DNA of 64,000 nucleotides. It comes from Nostoc sp. GT001. Lineage in GTDB: Bacteria; Cyanobacteriota; Cyanobacteriia; Cyanobacteriales; Nostocaceae. The stretch lies in contig NZ_JAUDRJ010000003.1 in NCBI RefSeq assembly GCF_030382115.1, forward strand, positions 3,791,736 through 3,855,735. The letters are read 5' to 3'. Positions 53,801 through 62,129 of the stretch are shown here, one piece after another. Position numbers and translations under genes: made by a program. Under the pieces are notes generated by a model that was not told the origin of the DNA, did not search any database, and saw only the letters and a program-made list of their open reading frames with translations. The first letter of the stretch is position 1, and the number at the start of each line of letters is the position of its first letter.

Positions 53801-55211
53801 TGCTGCTGCTAAAGCTTATGAACTGCAACCAGAAGATCGCATTCTCCAATTCGCTTCTGTGAGCTTTGATGTGGCAGCCGAAGAACTATTTCCATCATGG
53901 TTAAGTGGTTCAACTGTAGTCATCAGACCCAATCGGGTATTATTGTTTGCTCACTTTGGACAATTCTTGATACAGGAAAAACTAACTGTCATCAATTTAC
54001 CAACAGCCTATTGGCATGAATGGGTGTCTGACTTGACTCAAACAACAGAACCATTACCGCCGACACTGCGCTTGATAATTGTCGGAACTGAGCAAGCTTT
54101 ACCAGAAAAACTCGCACTTTGGCAAAAACTAGTAGGCGATCGCTCCCAGAGTCACTGTATCCGTTGGCTCAATGCTTATGGCCCGACTGAAGCAACGATT
54201 GGTGTCACCATTTATGAACCAGTTGAACCAGTTACCTATCCAGAGAAACAACCTGTTTATTCTGTACCTGTTGGTCGCCCCATTGCCAACACCCAGGTCT
54301 ATTTGCTAGATAAACATTTGCACCCTACACCTTTAGGCGTACCAGGCGAGTTATATATTGGTGGTATTGGGATTGCCAGGGGCTACCTCAATCACCCTGA
54401 ACTTACTACCGAAAAATTTATTCCCAACCCTTTTGCTGAAAAATCGGGAATGCGTCTGTATCGCACTGGCGATTTAGCCCGCTACTTACCCAATGGGAAT
54501 ATCGAACTTCTCGGACGCATCGACCAGCAAGTGAAAATTCGGGGCTTCCGCATCGAACTGGGTGAAATATCAGCGACATTGCAGCAACACAATAAAGTAC
54601 GCGAAGCAGTGGTAATAGCTAGGGAAGACGAGCATGGTGATAAGTATCTAGTAGCTTATGTTAGCCCTCAGCCAGAACAGACCATCATAAACACTGAACT
54701 GCGTGGCTTTCTTCAGGAGAAGCTACCGCAATATATGCTGCCCTCAAGTTTCATTATCTTGTCAACCTTGCCTTTGTTGCCCAACGGTAAACTCGATCGG
54801 CGATCGCTCCCTGCACCAGAAACTCTCCGCCCAGAGTTAGAAGCTGCTTATGTGATGCCACAAACTGAGATAGAACAAACTATCGCTACAATTTGGCAAA
54901 AATCTCTCAATATCGAGAAAATAGGCATTCACGACAACTTCTTTGAACTCGGCGGTCATTCATTACTTCTGGTGAAAGTTCATAGCCAATTACGCGAAAT
55001 ATTCCCAACCGATTTATCAATGCTTGATATGTTCAGATATCCGACTATTAACTCTCTTGCTGAGTTTTTTAGTCAAACTAAAAATCAAACATCATTTCTT
55101 AGTGAAACTAATATTTCAATAGAAAAAATTGCAGTTGGTAAATCTCAGCAAAGAAAACGATTGCAAAAAATGAAGTCGATAATGAGTAATCAAGGAGTTA
55201 ATAAAAAATGA
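50874..55211 (+). CDS. Aminotransferase-C-A-PCP hybrid synthetase, main part
   Basis: This is the continuation of the same gene. The aminotransferase is of the glutamate-semialdehyde type found in McyE and mycosubtilin synthase. It has NDGTEAVMAAIRLARA, FDEVITGFR and the PLP Lys at 51387-51389 (TYGKAVA). It should turn the beta-keto group from the preceding malonyl extension into a beta-amine. A condensation domain follows (HHIIADGWS near 52315). The A domain (YTSGSTGTPKG near 53730) has a pocket read as D-V-E-N-I-G-A-I-G; Glu at position 239 would suit a basic residue, but this is unsure. A PCP follows (ELGGHSLL near 54950). The stop overlaps the next ATG by four bases. Confidence 0.88.
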   Translation, partial: GQVAELICELTGAERAAFCNDGTEAVMAAIRLARATTRRSKIALFAGSYHGTYDGVLVRGVTTSEGTKRSIPRAIGIPSYIADDVIVLDYGQPESLEILKTHAYELAAVLVEPIQSSRPDLQPKEFLLQLRQLTQATGTVLIFDEVITGFRMHPGGIQGLWNIQADLTTYGKAVAAGMPIGVIAGKAALMDILDGGMWNYGDGSYPQADTTVFAGTFFKHPLVMAAAWAALNYIKNSGPKLQQELSAKTTKLAQTLNSYFEQKQVPIQVVHFGSLFRFIASSPLKFGQLFFYHLLEKGVYVWEGRTFYLSTAHTDADIEHVIGAVKESVVEMQEGELLPPAPISTTLKIPLTAAQKELWFLAQMGDEVSRAYNESRTIHLRGTGNLLAVRKAVQEIINRHEALRTTFSPEGDNQLIHPTLTIDIPVSDFSTLGKSQRETQLSELLAREAQQVFHLEKGPLLNCHIVKLQEDHHLVILTNHHIIADGWSISILLRELAVIYSAECQGIASQLPQPMKWSEYALWQVQMQQSPEMAKAEAYWLSQFASSVPVLELPTDRPRPPIFSYTGARENLSLDSTLYNSLKSLSLQRGYTLFTILLTAFFTLLQRLTNQQDIVVGIASAGQSAIAGEYLVGHCVNLLPIRSQVVGNPGFAEYLSSVQQILLDAYEYQIYPFIKLIENLKLPRDPSRTPLFTTGFNLDKAPLESKSLKQEFEIAKNSTSATKLDINLNILQTDSELVIELEYNTDLFDTQTIQRWLGHYVTLLEGVVANSEQPLKELPILTQTQQHQLLVEWNNTKVDYPGEYCIHELFEAQVERLPDAIAVTFEDQHLTYRELNNHANQLAHYLQSLGVKPEVLVGICVERSLEMAIGILGILKAGGAYVPLDPAYPQERLALILDDVKPLVLLTQKHLVAELPTSAAKVVCLDEWDLYAQESQKNPSSSVTAENLAYVIYTSGSTGTPKGVLITHQALVNHSIAAAKAYELQPEDRILQFASVSFDVAAEELFPSWLSGSTVVIRPNRVLLFAHFGQFLIQEKLTVINLPTAYWHEWVSDLTQTTEPLPPTLRLIIVGTEQALPEKLALWQKLVGDRSQSHCIRWLNAYGPTEATIGVTIYEPVEPVTYPEKQPVYSVPVGRPIANTQVYLLDKHLHPTPLGVPGELYIGGIGIARGYLNHPELTTEKFIPNPFAEKSGMRLYRTGDLARYLPNGNIELLGRIDQQVKIRGFRIELGEISATLQQHNKVREAVVIAREDEHGDKYLVAYVSPQPEQTIINTELRGFLQEKLPQYMLPSSFIILSTLPLLPNGKLDRRSLPAPETLRPELEAAYVMPQTEIEQTIATIWQKSLNIEKIGIHDNFFELGGHSLLLVKVHSQLREIFPTDLSMLDMFRYPTINSLAEFFSQTKNQTSFLSETNISIEKIAVGKSQQRKRLQKMKSIMSNQGVNKK

Positions 55212-57730
55212 ATATCCCCATAGCATCTGTTGAGCAGAATGGTTCAGAAATAGCGATCATTGGCATAGCCGGGCGGTTCCCTGGAGCCAAAAATGTAGAT
55301 GAGTTTTGGCAAAATCTCCAAAATGGTGTAGAGTCAATTTCAGTTTTTAGTGATGAAGAACTGTTAGCTTCTGGGCTAGATGCAGCTACACTCAATAATC
55401 CGAAGTTTGTCAAAACACGAGCTGTATTAGAAGATGTAGAACTTTTTGATGCTGGATTTTTTGGTTTTAATCCCAGAGAAGCTGAAATTACCGATCCACA
55501 ACATCGTCTCTTTTTAGAATGTGCATATATTGCCCTTGAAGATGCTGGCTATGACTCAGAAAATTATCAAGGTTCTATTGGAGTTTACGCCGGGGCTAGC
55601 TTAAGTAGATACTTACTGAATATTATTTTAAACGAAGATATTATTGGCTCTATAGATAATCACCAATTAGCGATCGCAGGTGACAAAGATTACTTAACTA
55701 CCCGCGTTTCTTACAAACTGAATCTACAAGGACCGAGTTTCACTGTTCAAACTGCCTGCTCAACTTCCTTAGTCGCTGTACATTTAGCCACTCAAAGTTT
55801 ACTAAATGGGGAATGCGATCTAGCTTTGGCTGGTGGGGTTTCCATAAGTTCTTCCAGAAAAACTGGCTATCTTTACAAAGAAGGGGGAATTGGTTCGCCT
55901 GACGGACACTGCCGCGCTTTTGATGCTCAAGCACAGGGAACTGTTGGTGGCGAAGGTGTCGGCATCGTAGTTTTAAAGAGATTAGAGGATGCTCTAGCAG
56001 ATGGAGATACTATTCATGCCCTCATCAAAGGTTCTGCAATCAATAACGATGGATCTTTCAAAGTTAGCTATACAGCACCACGGATAGACGGTCAAGCCAA
56101 GGTGATTAGAACCGCTCAAGTTCTTGCCGACGTTGAACCTGAAACCATTACTTATATTGAAGCTCATGGGACAGGAACAACATTAGGAGATCCTATTGAA
56201 ATCGCGGCGTTAACGCAAGCTTTTCGAGCCAGCACTGAGAAAAAAGGCTTCTGCGCCATTGGTTCAGTAAAAACCAACATTGGCCATTTAGATGCTGCTG
56301 CTGGGGTAACAGGTCTAATCAAAACCGTCCTGGCCCTAAAGCATCAACAAATACCACCTAGTTTGCACTTTCAGGAACCTAATCCGCAGATTGATTTTGC
56401 CAACAGTCCTTTTTATGTAAACACCAAACTTGCCGAATGGACAACAAACGGCATTCCTCGCCGTGCCGGAGTCAGTTCTTTTGGAATTGGTGGGACTAAT
56501 GCCCATGTAATTTTAGAAGAATCCCCGGTAAGGGAGCAGGGGAGGGGGGGGGCAGCACTTCGGCTACGCTCAGTGACCGAGGGGCAGGGGAGGAAATATC
56601 ATCTGTTGGTTCTTTCTGCGAAGACCGAATCGGCATTAGAAAAAGTTACGGCGAATCTGGCTAATCATCTCCAGCAATATCATGAGTTGCATCTTGCTGA
56701 TGTGGCTCATACCCTTGGTGTAGGTCGTCGAGCTTTCGAGCATCGCCGGATGGTGGTATGCCAAGACATGAATGATGCAGTGAAGGTGCTTTCTCCTTTA
56801 GATGTACAACGAGTTTTCACTCAATACCAGCAGCCTGCCAATCGTCCTGTAGTGTTTATGTTTTCTGGGCAAGGAACGCAGTATGTGAATATGGGTAGAG
56901 AACTCTACGAAAGTGAGCCAACTTTTACACTTGCAGTTGATCGCTGCTGTGAACTGCTGAAACCCCATCTAGGTCTTGATTTACGCCATATATTGTTTCC
57001 AAATGAGGCAGAGACAGTAAAGATAACAGAGCAACTACAGCAGACATCTGTTGCCCAGCCAGCATTATTTGTCATTGAGTACGCCCTAGCTCAATTGTGG
57101 ATGGCATGGGGTATAAAACCAGAGTCAATGATTGGTCACAGTATCGGAGAGTATGTAGCTGCGACTTTAGCTGGAGTCTTCTCGCTGGAAGATGCCCTAA
57201 TGCTAGTCGCAATTCGAGGACGACTGATGCAGCAACTTCCTAATGGGGAAATGCTCTCTGTCCAACTTCCCGAACAAGAGATACAACCATTATTAAATAG
57301 GGAACTCTCTTTAGCTGCAAACAATGGCCCTTCTTACTGCGTGGTTTCTGGTACAACTGAAGCGATCGCACAACTACAACAACAGCTAGAATCCAAAGGT
57401 GTAGGCTGTCGCAGACTGCATACTTCTCATGCCTTTCATTCTCAAATGATGGAGCCAATTCTCCAGCCATTTACAGAACAGTTACAAAAACTCCAACTTC
57501 ATCCGGCCACAATTCCGTTTGTATCTAACGTTAGTGGCACTTGGATTACTGTAGCTGAAGCAACAGACCCAAAATATTGGGTAAAGCATCTACGGCAGAC
57601 AGTGCGCTTTAGCGAAGGGATGACTGAGTTACTTAAAATACAGGAACGCATCTTTTTAGAGGTCGGGCCGGGAAGAACTTTAAGTACCTTTACCAAGCAA
57701 CATCACAAAGATCAACCTAGGTTGTACTAA
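55208..57730 (+). CDS. PKS: ketosynthase and malonyl acyltransferase, before a frameshift
   Basis: AAGGAG lies 9 bases before the ATG, which overlaps the preceding stop (ATGA). The ketosynthase has Cys184 in TACSTSLVAVH, then EAHGTGTTLGDP and VKTNIGHLD, all intact. The acyltransferase has GHSIGEY near 57135 and HAFHS near 57430, indicating malonyl-CoA. The frame ends at 57730 after HHKDQPRLY. Removing the TA in CCTAGG (57716-57721) restores HKDQPVVLTSIRHPQEQQ, the normal continuation. The KS-AT linker holds the same translated repeat as the first PKS, next to a run of nine G (56544-56552). Confidence 0.87.
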   Translation: MNIPIASVEQNGSEIAIIGIAGRFPGAKNVDEFWQNLQNGVESISVFSDEELLASGLDAATLNNPKFVKTRAVLEDVELFDAGFFGFNPREAEITDPQHRLFLECAYIALEDAGYDSENYQGSIGVYAGASLSRYLLNIILNEDIIGSIDNHQLAIAGDKDYLTTRVSYKLNLQGPSFTVQTACSTSLVAVHLATQSLLNGECDLALAGGVSISSSRKTGYLYKEGGIGSPDGHCRAFDAQAQGTVGGEGVGIVVLKRLEDALADGDTIHALIKGSAINNDGSFKVSYTAPRIDGQAKVIRTAQVLADVEPETITYIEAHGTGTTLGDPIEIAALTQAFRASTEKKGFCAIGSVKTNIGHLDAAAGVTGLIKTVLALKHQQIPPSLHFQEPNPQIDFANSPFYVNTKLAEWTTNGIPRRAGVSSFGIGGTNAHVILEESPVREQGRGGAALRLRSVTEGQGRKYHLLVLSAKTESALEKVTANLANHLQQYHELHLADVAHTLGVGRRAFEHRRMVVCQDMNDAVKVLSPLDVQRVFTQYQQPANRPVVFMFSGQGTQYVNMGRELYESEPTFTLAVDRCCELLKPHLGLDLRHILFPNEAETVKITEQLQQTSVAQPALFVIEYALAQLWMAWGIKPESMIGHSIGEYVAATLAGVFSLEDALMLVAIRGRLMQQLPNGEMLSVQLPEQEIQPLLNRELSLAANNGPSYCVVSGTTEAIAQLQQQLESKGVGCRRLHTSHAFHSQMMEPILQPFTEQLQKLQLHPATIPFVSNVSGTWITVAEATDPKYWVKHLRQTVRFSEGMTELLKIQERIFLEVGPGRTLSTFTKQHHKDQPRLY
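56548..56596 (+). repeat. Dispersed repeat inside the PKS2 linker
   Basis: Identical over 49 bases to 48221-48269. It abuts nine consecutive G (56544-56552) and encodes ALRLRSVTEGQG. The surrounding linker codons are more diverged between the two PKS genes than the repeat itself. Confidence 0.8.
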
Positions 57731-60700
57731 CCTCAATTCGCCATCCCCAAGAACAACAATCGGATGTAGCATTTTTACTCAACTCTTTGGGGCGGCTCTG
57801 GCTTTTTGGTGTCAAAGTAGACTGGTCTGGTTTTTATGCTAACGAACAACGCCATCATATTCCCTTACCAACCTATCCATTTGAGCGCCAACGTTACTGG
57901 ATTGAACCACAAAAACAGCCAAGACAAACGGCTGTTAATTTAGGTAAATCTCTCGTAGAGGCTTGTAGGCTACAGGCTCGTGCTAGCGTCGCCACATTGG
58001 ACGAGCAAACTTATTTACTGAATAAACAGTGTTTGGATCGTTTGTGTGCTGCTTATATAAACCTTGCTCTCCAGCGTTTAGGTGCTTTTAGCAAAAATAA
58101 TGAACGGTATTCCCTTGAGGAGTTGTGTGAGCGATTTAAAATTATTCCTCGCTATCGGCAATTGTTGTGTCGCTTTTTAGATGTACTCGTAGAGCAAGGT
58201 CATCTACAACAAGAAAAGGATTTATTTACCAACCTTGTTCCCACTTCCATCGACTCTATTAATACTCTGATAGAAGAAGTTAAACTCAGATATGTAGATA
58301 CACCCCACGAGCTAAATATAGTCCGAGAATGTGGCGAGAATCTACTAGATGTATTGATTGGTGAAAAAGAACCGTTAGAGTTGTACTTTGCGGTAAAAGA
58401 CAACAAACCAAAAATTTCAAATCGAGAATTACCTCTGAATACGCATTTAAAAGGGATTGTGCGAACAGGCATGGAACAGTTGGTAAAGTTATTACCACCT
58501 GATGTAAACCTGAGAATTCTGGAAATTGGTGGTGGAGGGGGTATTGCTACAACAGAATTGCTGCCTATCTTGCCATCTGAACGCACTAACTACACTTTTA
58601 CAGATGTAGGTGGTTTGTTTTTGAATCAAGCCAAACAGAAATTTAGTGCTTATCCCTTTGTTGAATATCGTTTTCTAGATATTGAAAAACCGCCAACTGC
58701 ACAAGGGTTCAACCACCATAGTTTTGATGTGGTGGTAGCTGTGAATGTGTTGCACGTAACCCGGAATATAACAAAAACCCTGGAGCATGTGCGATCGCTA
58801 TTAGCTCCTGGAGGATTTCTGCTATTGTGGGAAATAACTCAACCACAATTAGACTTCGATCTCACCGATGGTCTGCTGATGAATCCGTTAGAGGATAAAG
58901 AACGCAGCCGTGGTAATCCATTTTTATCACAGGAGCAATGGCAAGAAGCACTACACTCTCAAGGGTTTGTTGAGGTAGCAGCTGTCTCGGAAACTGAAAC
59001 TTTCGGCGAACAGATTTTGGTAGCTCAAGCTGCTGCATCGGTAACTGACTTAGCACCTACAGCATTTACCATCACAAAGCAAAAAGCTACTAGCAAGCAG
59101 CGCCAAGACTTATTGGCTAAAAAATCCGATATTGCTGACTGGTTTTACATTCCTTCTTGGAAACGTACTATGCCACCGCAGTCTTTTCAGCCTGGACTTG
59201 AGGTAAAGCTAGGATGCTGGTTAGTGTTTGTGGATGAGTGTGGCTTGGGTGAAAAGTTGGTAAAACAACTAGTACTTGAGCATCAAGATGTTATTATCGT
59301 CAGGGTTGGAGAGCAATTTCAGCAAAATAGCGAATATCCTCAACGCACATATACGATTAATCCTGAAAAAAAGGATGATTACAACACCTTGCTCAAAGAA
59401 CTTCGGAGCCTGGGTAAGATTCCAAAAAGGATTGTTCATCTGTGGAGTGTGACACCAAGCAGTTACACCAACTCAACAATTGAAGCTTTAGGCTGGCCGA
59501 GCCTATTGTTTTTAGCGCAGACGATGTCTGACGACAAGGCGCTGCGCGTCTACGCAGAAAATAATCAGACAGATGCTGTAGAAATTAGCATCATCTCTAA
59601 CAATTTGCAGGAAGTAACAGGTTCAGAAATACTGTGTCCAGAAAAGGCACTGGTTCTCGGAACTTGCAAAGTTATGCCACTAGAGTATCCAAATATAACC
59701 TGTCGCAGTATTGATGTTGTAGTTCTTGTAGAAAGTGGTCAAGAAGAACTCATCCAAATGCTAATAGCGGAACTTACGACTTCTATATCTGACCAAATTA
59801 TTGCTTACCGTGGACGGAATCGCTGGGTACAAGATTTTGAACCTGTACAACTACATGAAACCGTTACCGAAAATCTCCGCCTCAGAAAACAGGGAGTATA
59901 TCTCATCACTGGTGGATTAGGAGGTGTTGGTTTGGTGCTGGCAGAATATTTAGCACAGACTGTGCAAGCAAAATTAATATTACTGGGGCGTTCAGCTTTT
60001 CCCGACCAAGACCAGTGGTCTGAATGGTTATCGACTCATGATAAAGAAGATCCTATCAGCCAAAAGATCCAAAAATTGCAGGCGATAAAGGCATTAGGTG
60101 CAGAGGTAATGATAGCCAGCGCCGATGTTACCAACCTTGACCAGATGTTAGCGGTGTTTAACAAAATCAATCAGCAATTTGGTGAGATTCATGGAGTAAT
60201 TCATGCAGCCGCAGTTTACGGCGGAGGGATGATGCAACTCACAACAAAAGAAACTGTAGCCAATGCTTTAGCACCAAAAGTGCAAGGAACACGAGTACTT
60301 GAGACTCTATTTCAAGAAAGCAAGCTGGATTTCTTTGTACTCTGTTCATCACTAAGTTCATTTATTGGCACATCTGGAATGGCAGATTATACAGCTGCAA
60401 ATGCCTTCCTTGACTCCTTTGCTAACTACAGTATCTCCAAACATGGGACATGGAAATTCATTAAGTCTATTAACTGGGATAGATGGAACAGCGTAGGAAT
60501 GGCCGCTGCTGTTGAAGCACGCCATCAGGAAATCACAGGAGAAAAGTTGACAGCAGGAATGGCTTCTTTTGAGGGTATAGAAGCCTTTAAACGTATTCTC
60601 TCTAGTAGCACAGTTTCTCAGGTCATCGTATCAACACAAGATTTTCCCAGCTTGATTAAGCCAAAGGAATCTCCTAAGACCTTGGAGGAAAAATTAGCCC

Positions 60701-61083
60701 AGCTTAGTCAATCCAAACCAACTCACCCCCGCCCGATTTTAGGAAATGCTTATATTGCTCCCGTTAATGAAATTGAGCGAACCCTTGCTGAGGTTTGGCA
60801 AAAACTTCTGGGTATTCAAAAAGTGGGTATTCACGATAACTTCTTTGAGCTAGGAGGAGACTCTTTATTTGCTACTCAATTAGTTTCTGAACTATGCAAA
60901 GTTTTCCAAATAGAACTTTCTTATAAAGGCTTTTTTAATGGCCCAACTATCGGTGAATTGTCTGAAGTTATTGTTCAAAAACTGGCTGAACAGACAAGTC
61001 TAGAAGAGTTATCTCAAGCTTTAGCAGATATTGAACAACTATCTCAGAATGACGTACAGGCATTAATTACTTCACAAAACTAA
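57721..61083 (+). CDS. PKS: C-methyltransferase, ketoreductase and ACP
   Basis: This is the second part of the KS-AT gene. After the end of the acyltransferase (YPFERQRYWIE) comes an all-helical region typical before methyltransferase domains. The methyltransferase has LEIGGGGGIATTEL near 58520. The ketoreductase has LITGGLGGVGLVLAE near 59905, CSSLSSF and the catalytic Tyr in MADYTAANAF. The ACP has ELGGDSLFATQ, Ser at 60862-60864. The module should add a malonyl unit, methylate its alpha carbon and reduce the beta-keto group to a hydroxyl. There is no dehydratase, enoylreductase, thioesterase or reductase domain. A frameshift repair at 57718 is required for a full-length protein. Confidence 0.88.
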   Translation, partial: VVLTSIRHPQEQQSDVAFLLNSLGRLWLFGVKVDWSGFYANEQRHHIPLPTYPFERQRYWIEPQKQPRQTAVNLGKSLVEACRLQARASVATLDEQTYLLNKQCLDRLCAAYINLALQRLGAFSKNNERYSLEELCERFKIIPRYRQLLCRFLDVLVEQGHLQQEKDLFTNLVPTSIDSINTLIEEVKLRYVDTPHELNIVRECGENLLDVLIGEKEPLELYFAVKDNKPKISNRELPLNTHLKGIVRTGMEQLVKLLPPDVNLRILEIGGGGGIATTELLPILPSERTNYTFTDVGGLFLNQAKQKFSAYPFVEYRFLDIEKPPTAQGFNHHSFDVVVAVNVLHVTRNITKTLEHVRSLLAPGGFLLLWEITQPQLDFDLTDGLLMNPLEDKERSRGNPFLSQEQWQEALHSQGFVEVAAVSETETFGEQILVAQAAASVTDLAPTAFTITKQKATSKQRQDLLAKKSDIADWFYIPSWKRTMPPQSFQPGLEVKLGCWLVFVDECGLGEKLVKQLVLEHQDVIIVRVGEQFQQNSEYPQRTYTINPEKKDDYNTLLKELRSLGKIPKRIVHLWSVTPSSYTNSTIEALGWPSLLFLAQTMSDDKALRVYAENNQTDAVEISIISNNLQEVTGSEILCPEKALVLGTCKVMPLEYPNITCRSIDVVVLVESGQEELIQMLIAELTTSISDQIIAYRGRNRWVQDFEPVQLHETVTENLRLRKQGVYLITGGLGGVGLVLAEYLAQTVQAKLILLGRSAFPDQDQWSEWLSTHDKEDPISQKIQKLQAIKALGAEVMIASADVTNLDQMLAVFNKINQQFGEIHGVIHAAAVYGGGMMQLTTKETVANALAPKVQGTRVLETLFQESKLDFFVLCSSLSSFIGTSGMADYTAANAFLDSFANYSISKHGTWKFIKSINWDRWNSVGMAAAVEARHQEITGEKLTAGMASFEGIEAFKRILSSSTVSQVIVSTQDFPSLIKPKESPKTLEEKLAQLSQSKPTHPRPILGNAYIAPVNEIERTLAEVWQKLLGIQKVGIHDNFFELGGDSLFATQLVSELCKVFQIELSYKGFFNGPTIGELSEVIVQKLAEQTSLEELSQALADIEQLSQNDVQALITSQN

Positions 61084-61098
61084 GTAAATAGAGATGAT

Positions 61099-62064
61099 AT
61101 GACTATGCAGTTACCACTTTATTTTTCGGAAATTATTGCATTGAGTTTTTTAATAGTTGCTTTAATTGTTTGTATACGCTTAGTTATCTATTTACTCAAA
61201 AGAAGATGGAATAAGGAAAAATACAAGTTAGTATGGACACCCATTGATTTTGTTGAGCGTCGTAGTAACCTTTCATATAATGAGTTTGTAAAAGAGTATG
61301 CATCTGTTGGTAAACCTGTCATTATTACTGATGTGCTAAAAGACTGGAAAGCAACAACAAAATGGACTTTAGATTTTTTTAAATCCGAGTGTGGAACAAT
61401 AAAATGTGCTGTGAAAGAAGATAAAAATGAAATTGAGGGTTTGATGACTATTGCTGATTATATTGATTATATTAATATCGGGAATAGCGACAGACGTTTC
61501 TATTTAGCTAACTGGTTTATTTCTGATCATCCTCAGCTTTTAGAGGACTATAAAGAACCAATATATTTTCCAAATTGGTTACAAAGACTACCAAGAAAGC
61601 TGCTAAAAAAATATGAATTAGATAACCCTGAACTATTTATAGGTCATAAAGATACATCGATAGGTCTTCACAAAGATCCAAATAATGGTTCTGCATGGTT
61701 GGGAATGATTAGAGGGAGAAAACAAATAGTTTTATTTACACCAGATCAAGAAGAACTTTTGTACTCTGGAAAAGTTAATGTTTTCAATCCCAATTTAGAT
61801 AAATTTCCACTATATGCTAAGACAAATTCAGTAGAAGTCATACTAGAAGCTGGAGAGATTTTATATATTCCACCAAATTGGTGGCATCATGTGAGGAATC
61901 TTGAAAACACCATTGCAGTGGGAAGTCTCTTACTAAACGAGTGGAACTCAGAATTGTTTTTTCAATCAATCACTGAAAAAAATCCAATCAAAGGTCATCT
62001 TTTACCATTAGTTTTAGAATTTCCGTGGCTTGGCAAAACTTTATTTGCTATTGGCGTTATTTAA
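61099..62064 (+). CDS. Membrane-anchored cupin_8/JmjC-like oxygenase
   Basis: This 321-residue protein begins with one transmembrane segment (about 10-33) followed by basic residues (LLKRRW), so the catalytic domain is probably cytoplasmic. The cupin-8 fold is shown by PVIITDVLKDWKA (about 73), the iron motif HKD in IGLHKDPNNGSAWLGMIRGRKQ (about 193) and the distal His in IPPNWWHHV (about 257). The Lys/Arg for 2-oxoglutarate fits as well. The family hydroxylates amino-acid side chains. A membrane anchor is unusual in it. The gene starts 15 bp after the last PKS gene, so it belongs to the same operon, with a possible late hydroxylation role. Confidence 0.83.
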   Translation: MTMQLPLYFSEIIALSFLIVALIVCIRLVIYLLKRRWNKEKYKLVWTPIDFVERRSNLSYNEFVKEYASVGKPVIITDVLKDWKATTKWTLDFFKSECGTIKCAVKEDKNEIEGLMTIADYIDYINIGNSDRRFYLANWFISDHPQLLEDYKEPIYFPNWLQRLPRKLLKKYELDNPELFIGHKDTSIGLHKDPNNGSAWLGMIRGRKQIVLFTPDQEELLYSGKVNVFNPNLDKFPLYAKTNSVEVILEAGEILYIPPNWWHHVRNLENTIAVGSLLLNEWNSELFFQSITEKNPIKGHLLPLVLEFPWLGKTLFAIGVI

Positions 62065-62129
62065 ACTGCGAAACTTGAGACTAAAGAACTACATCACTAA
62101 TTAGTTATCGTGTATTTGGAACTGCATTT

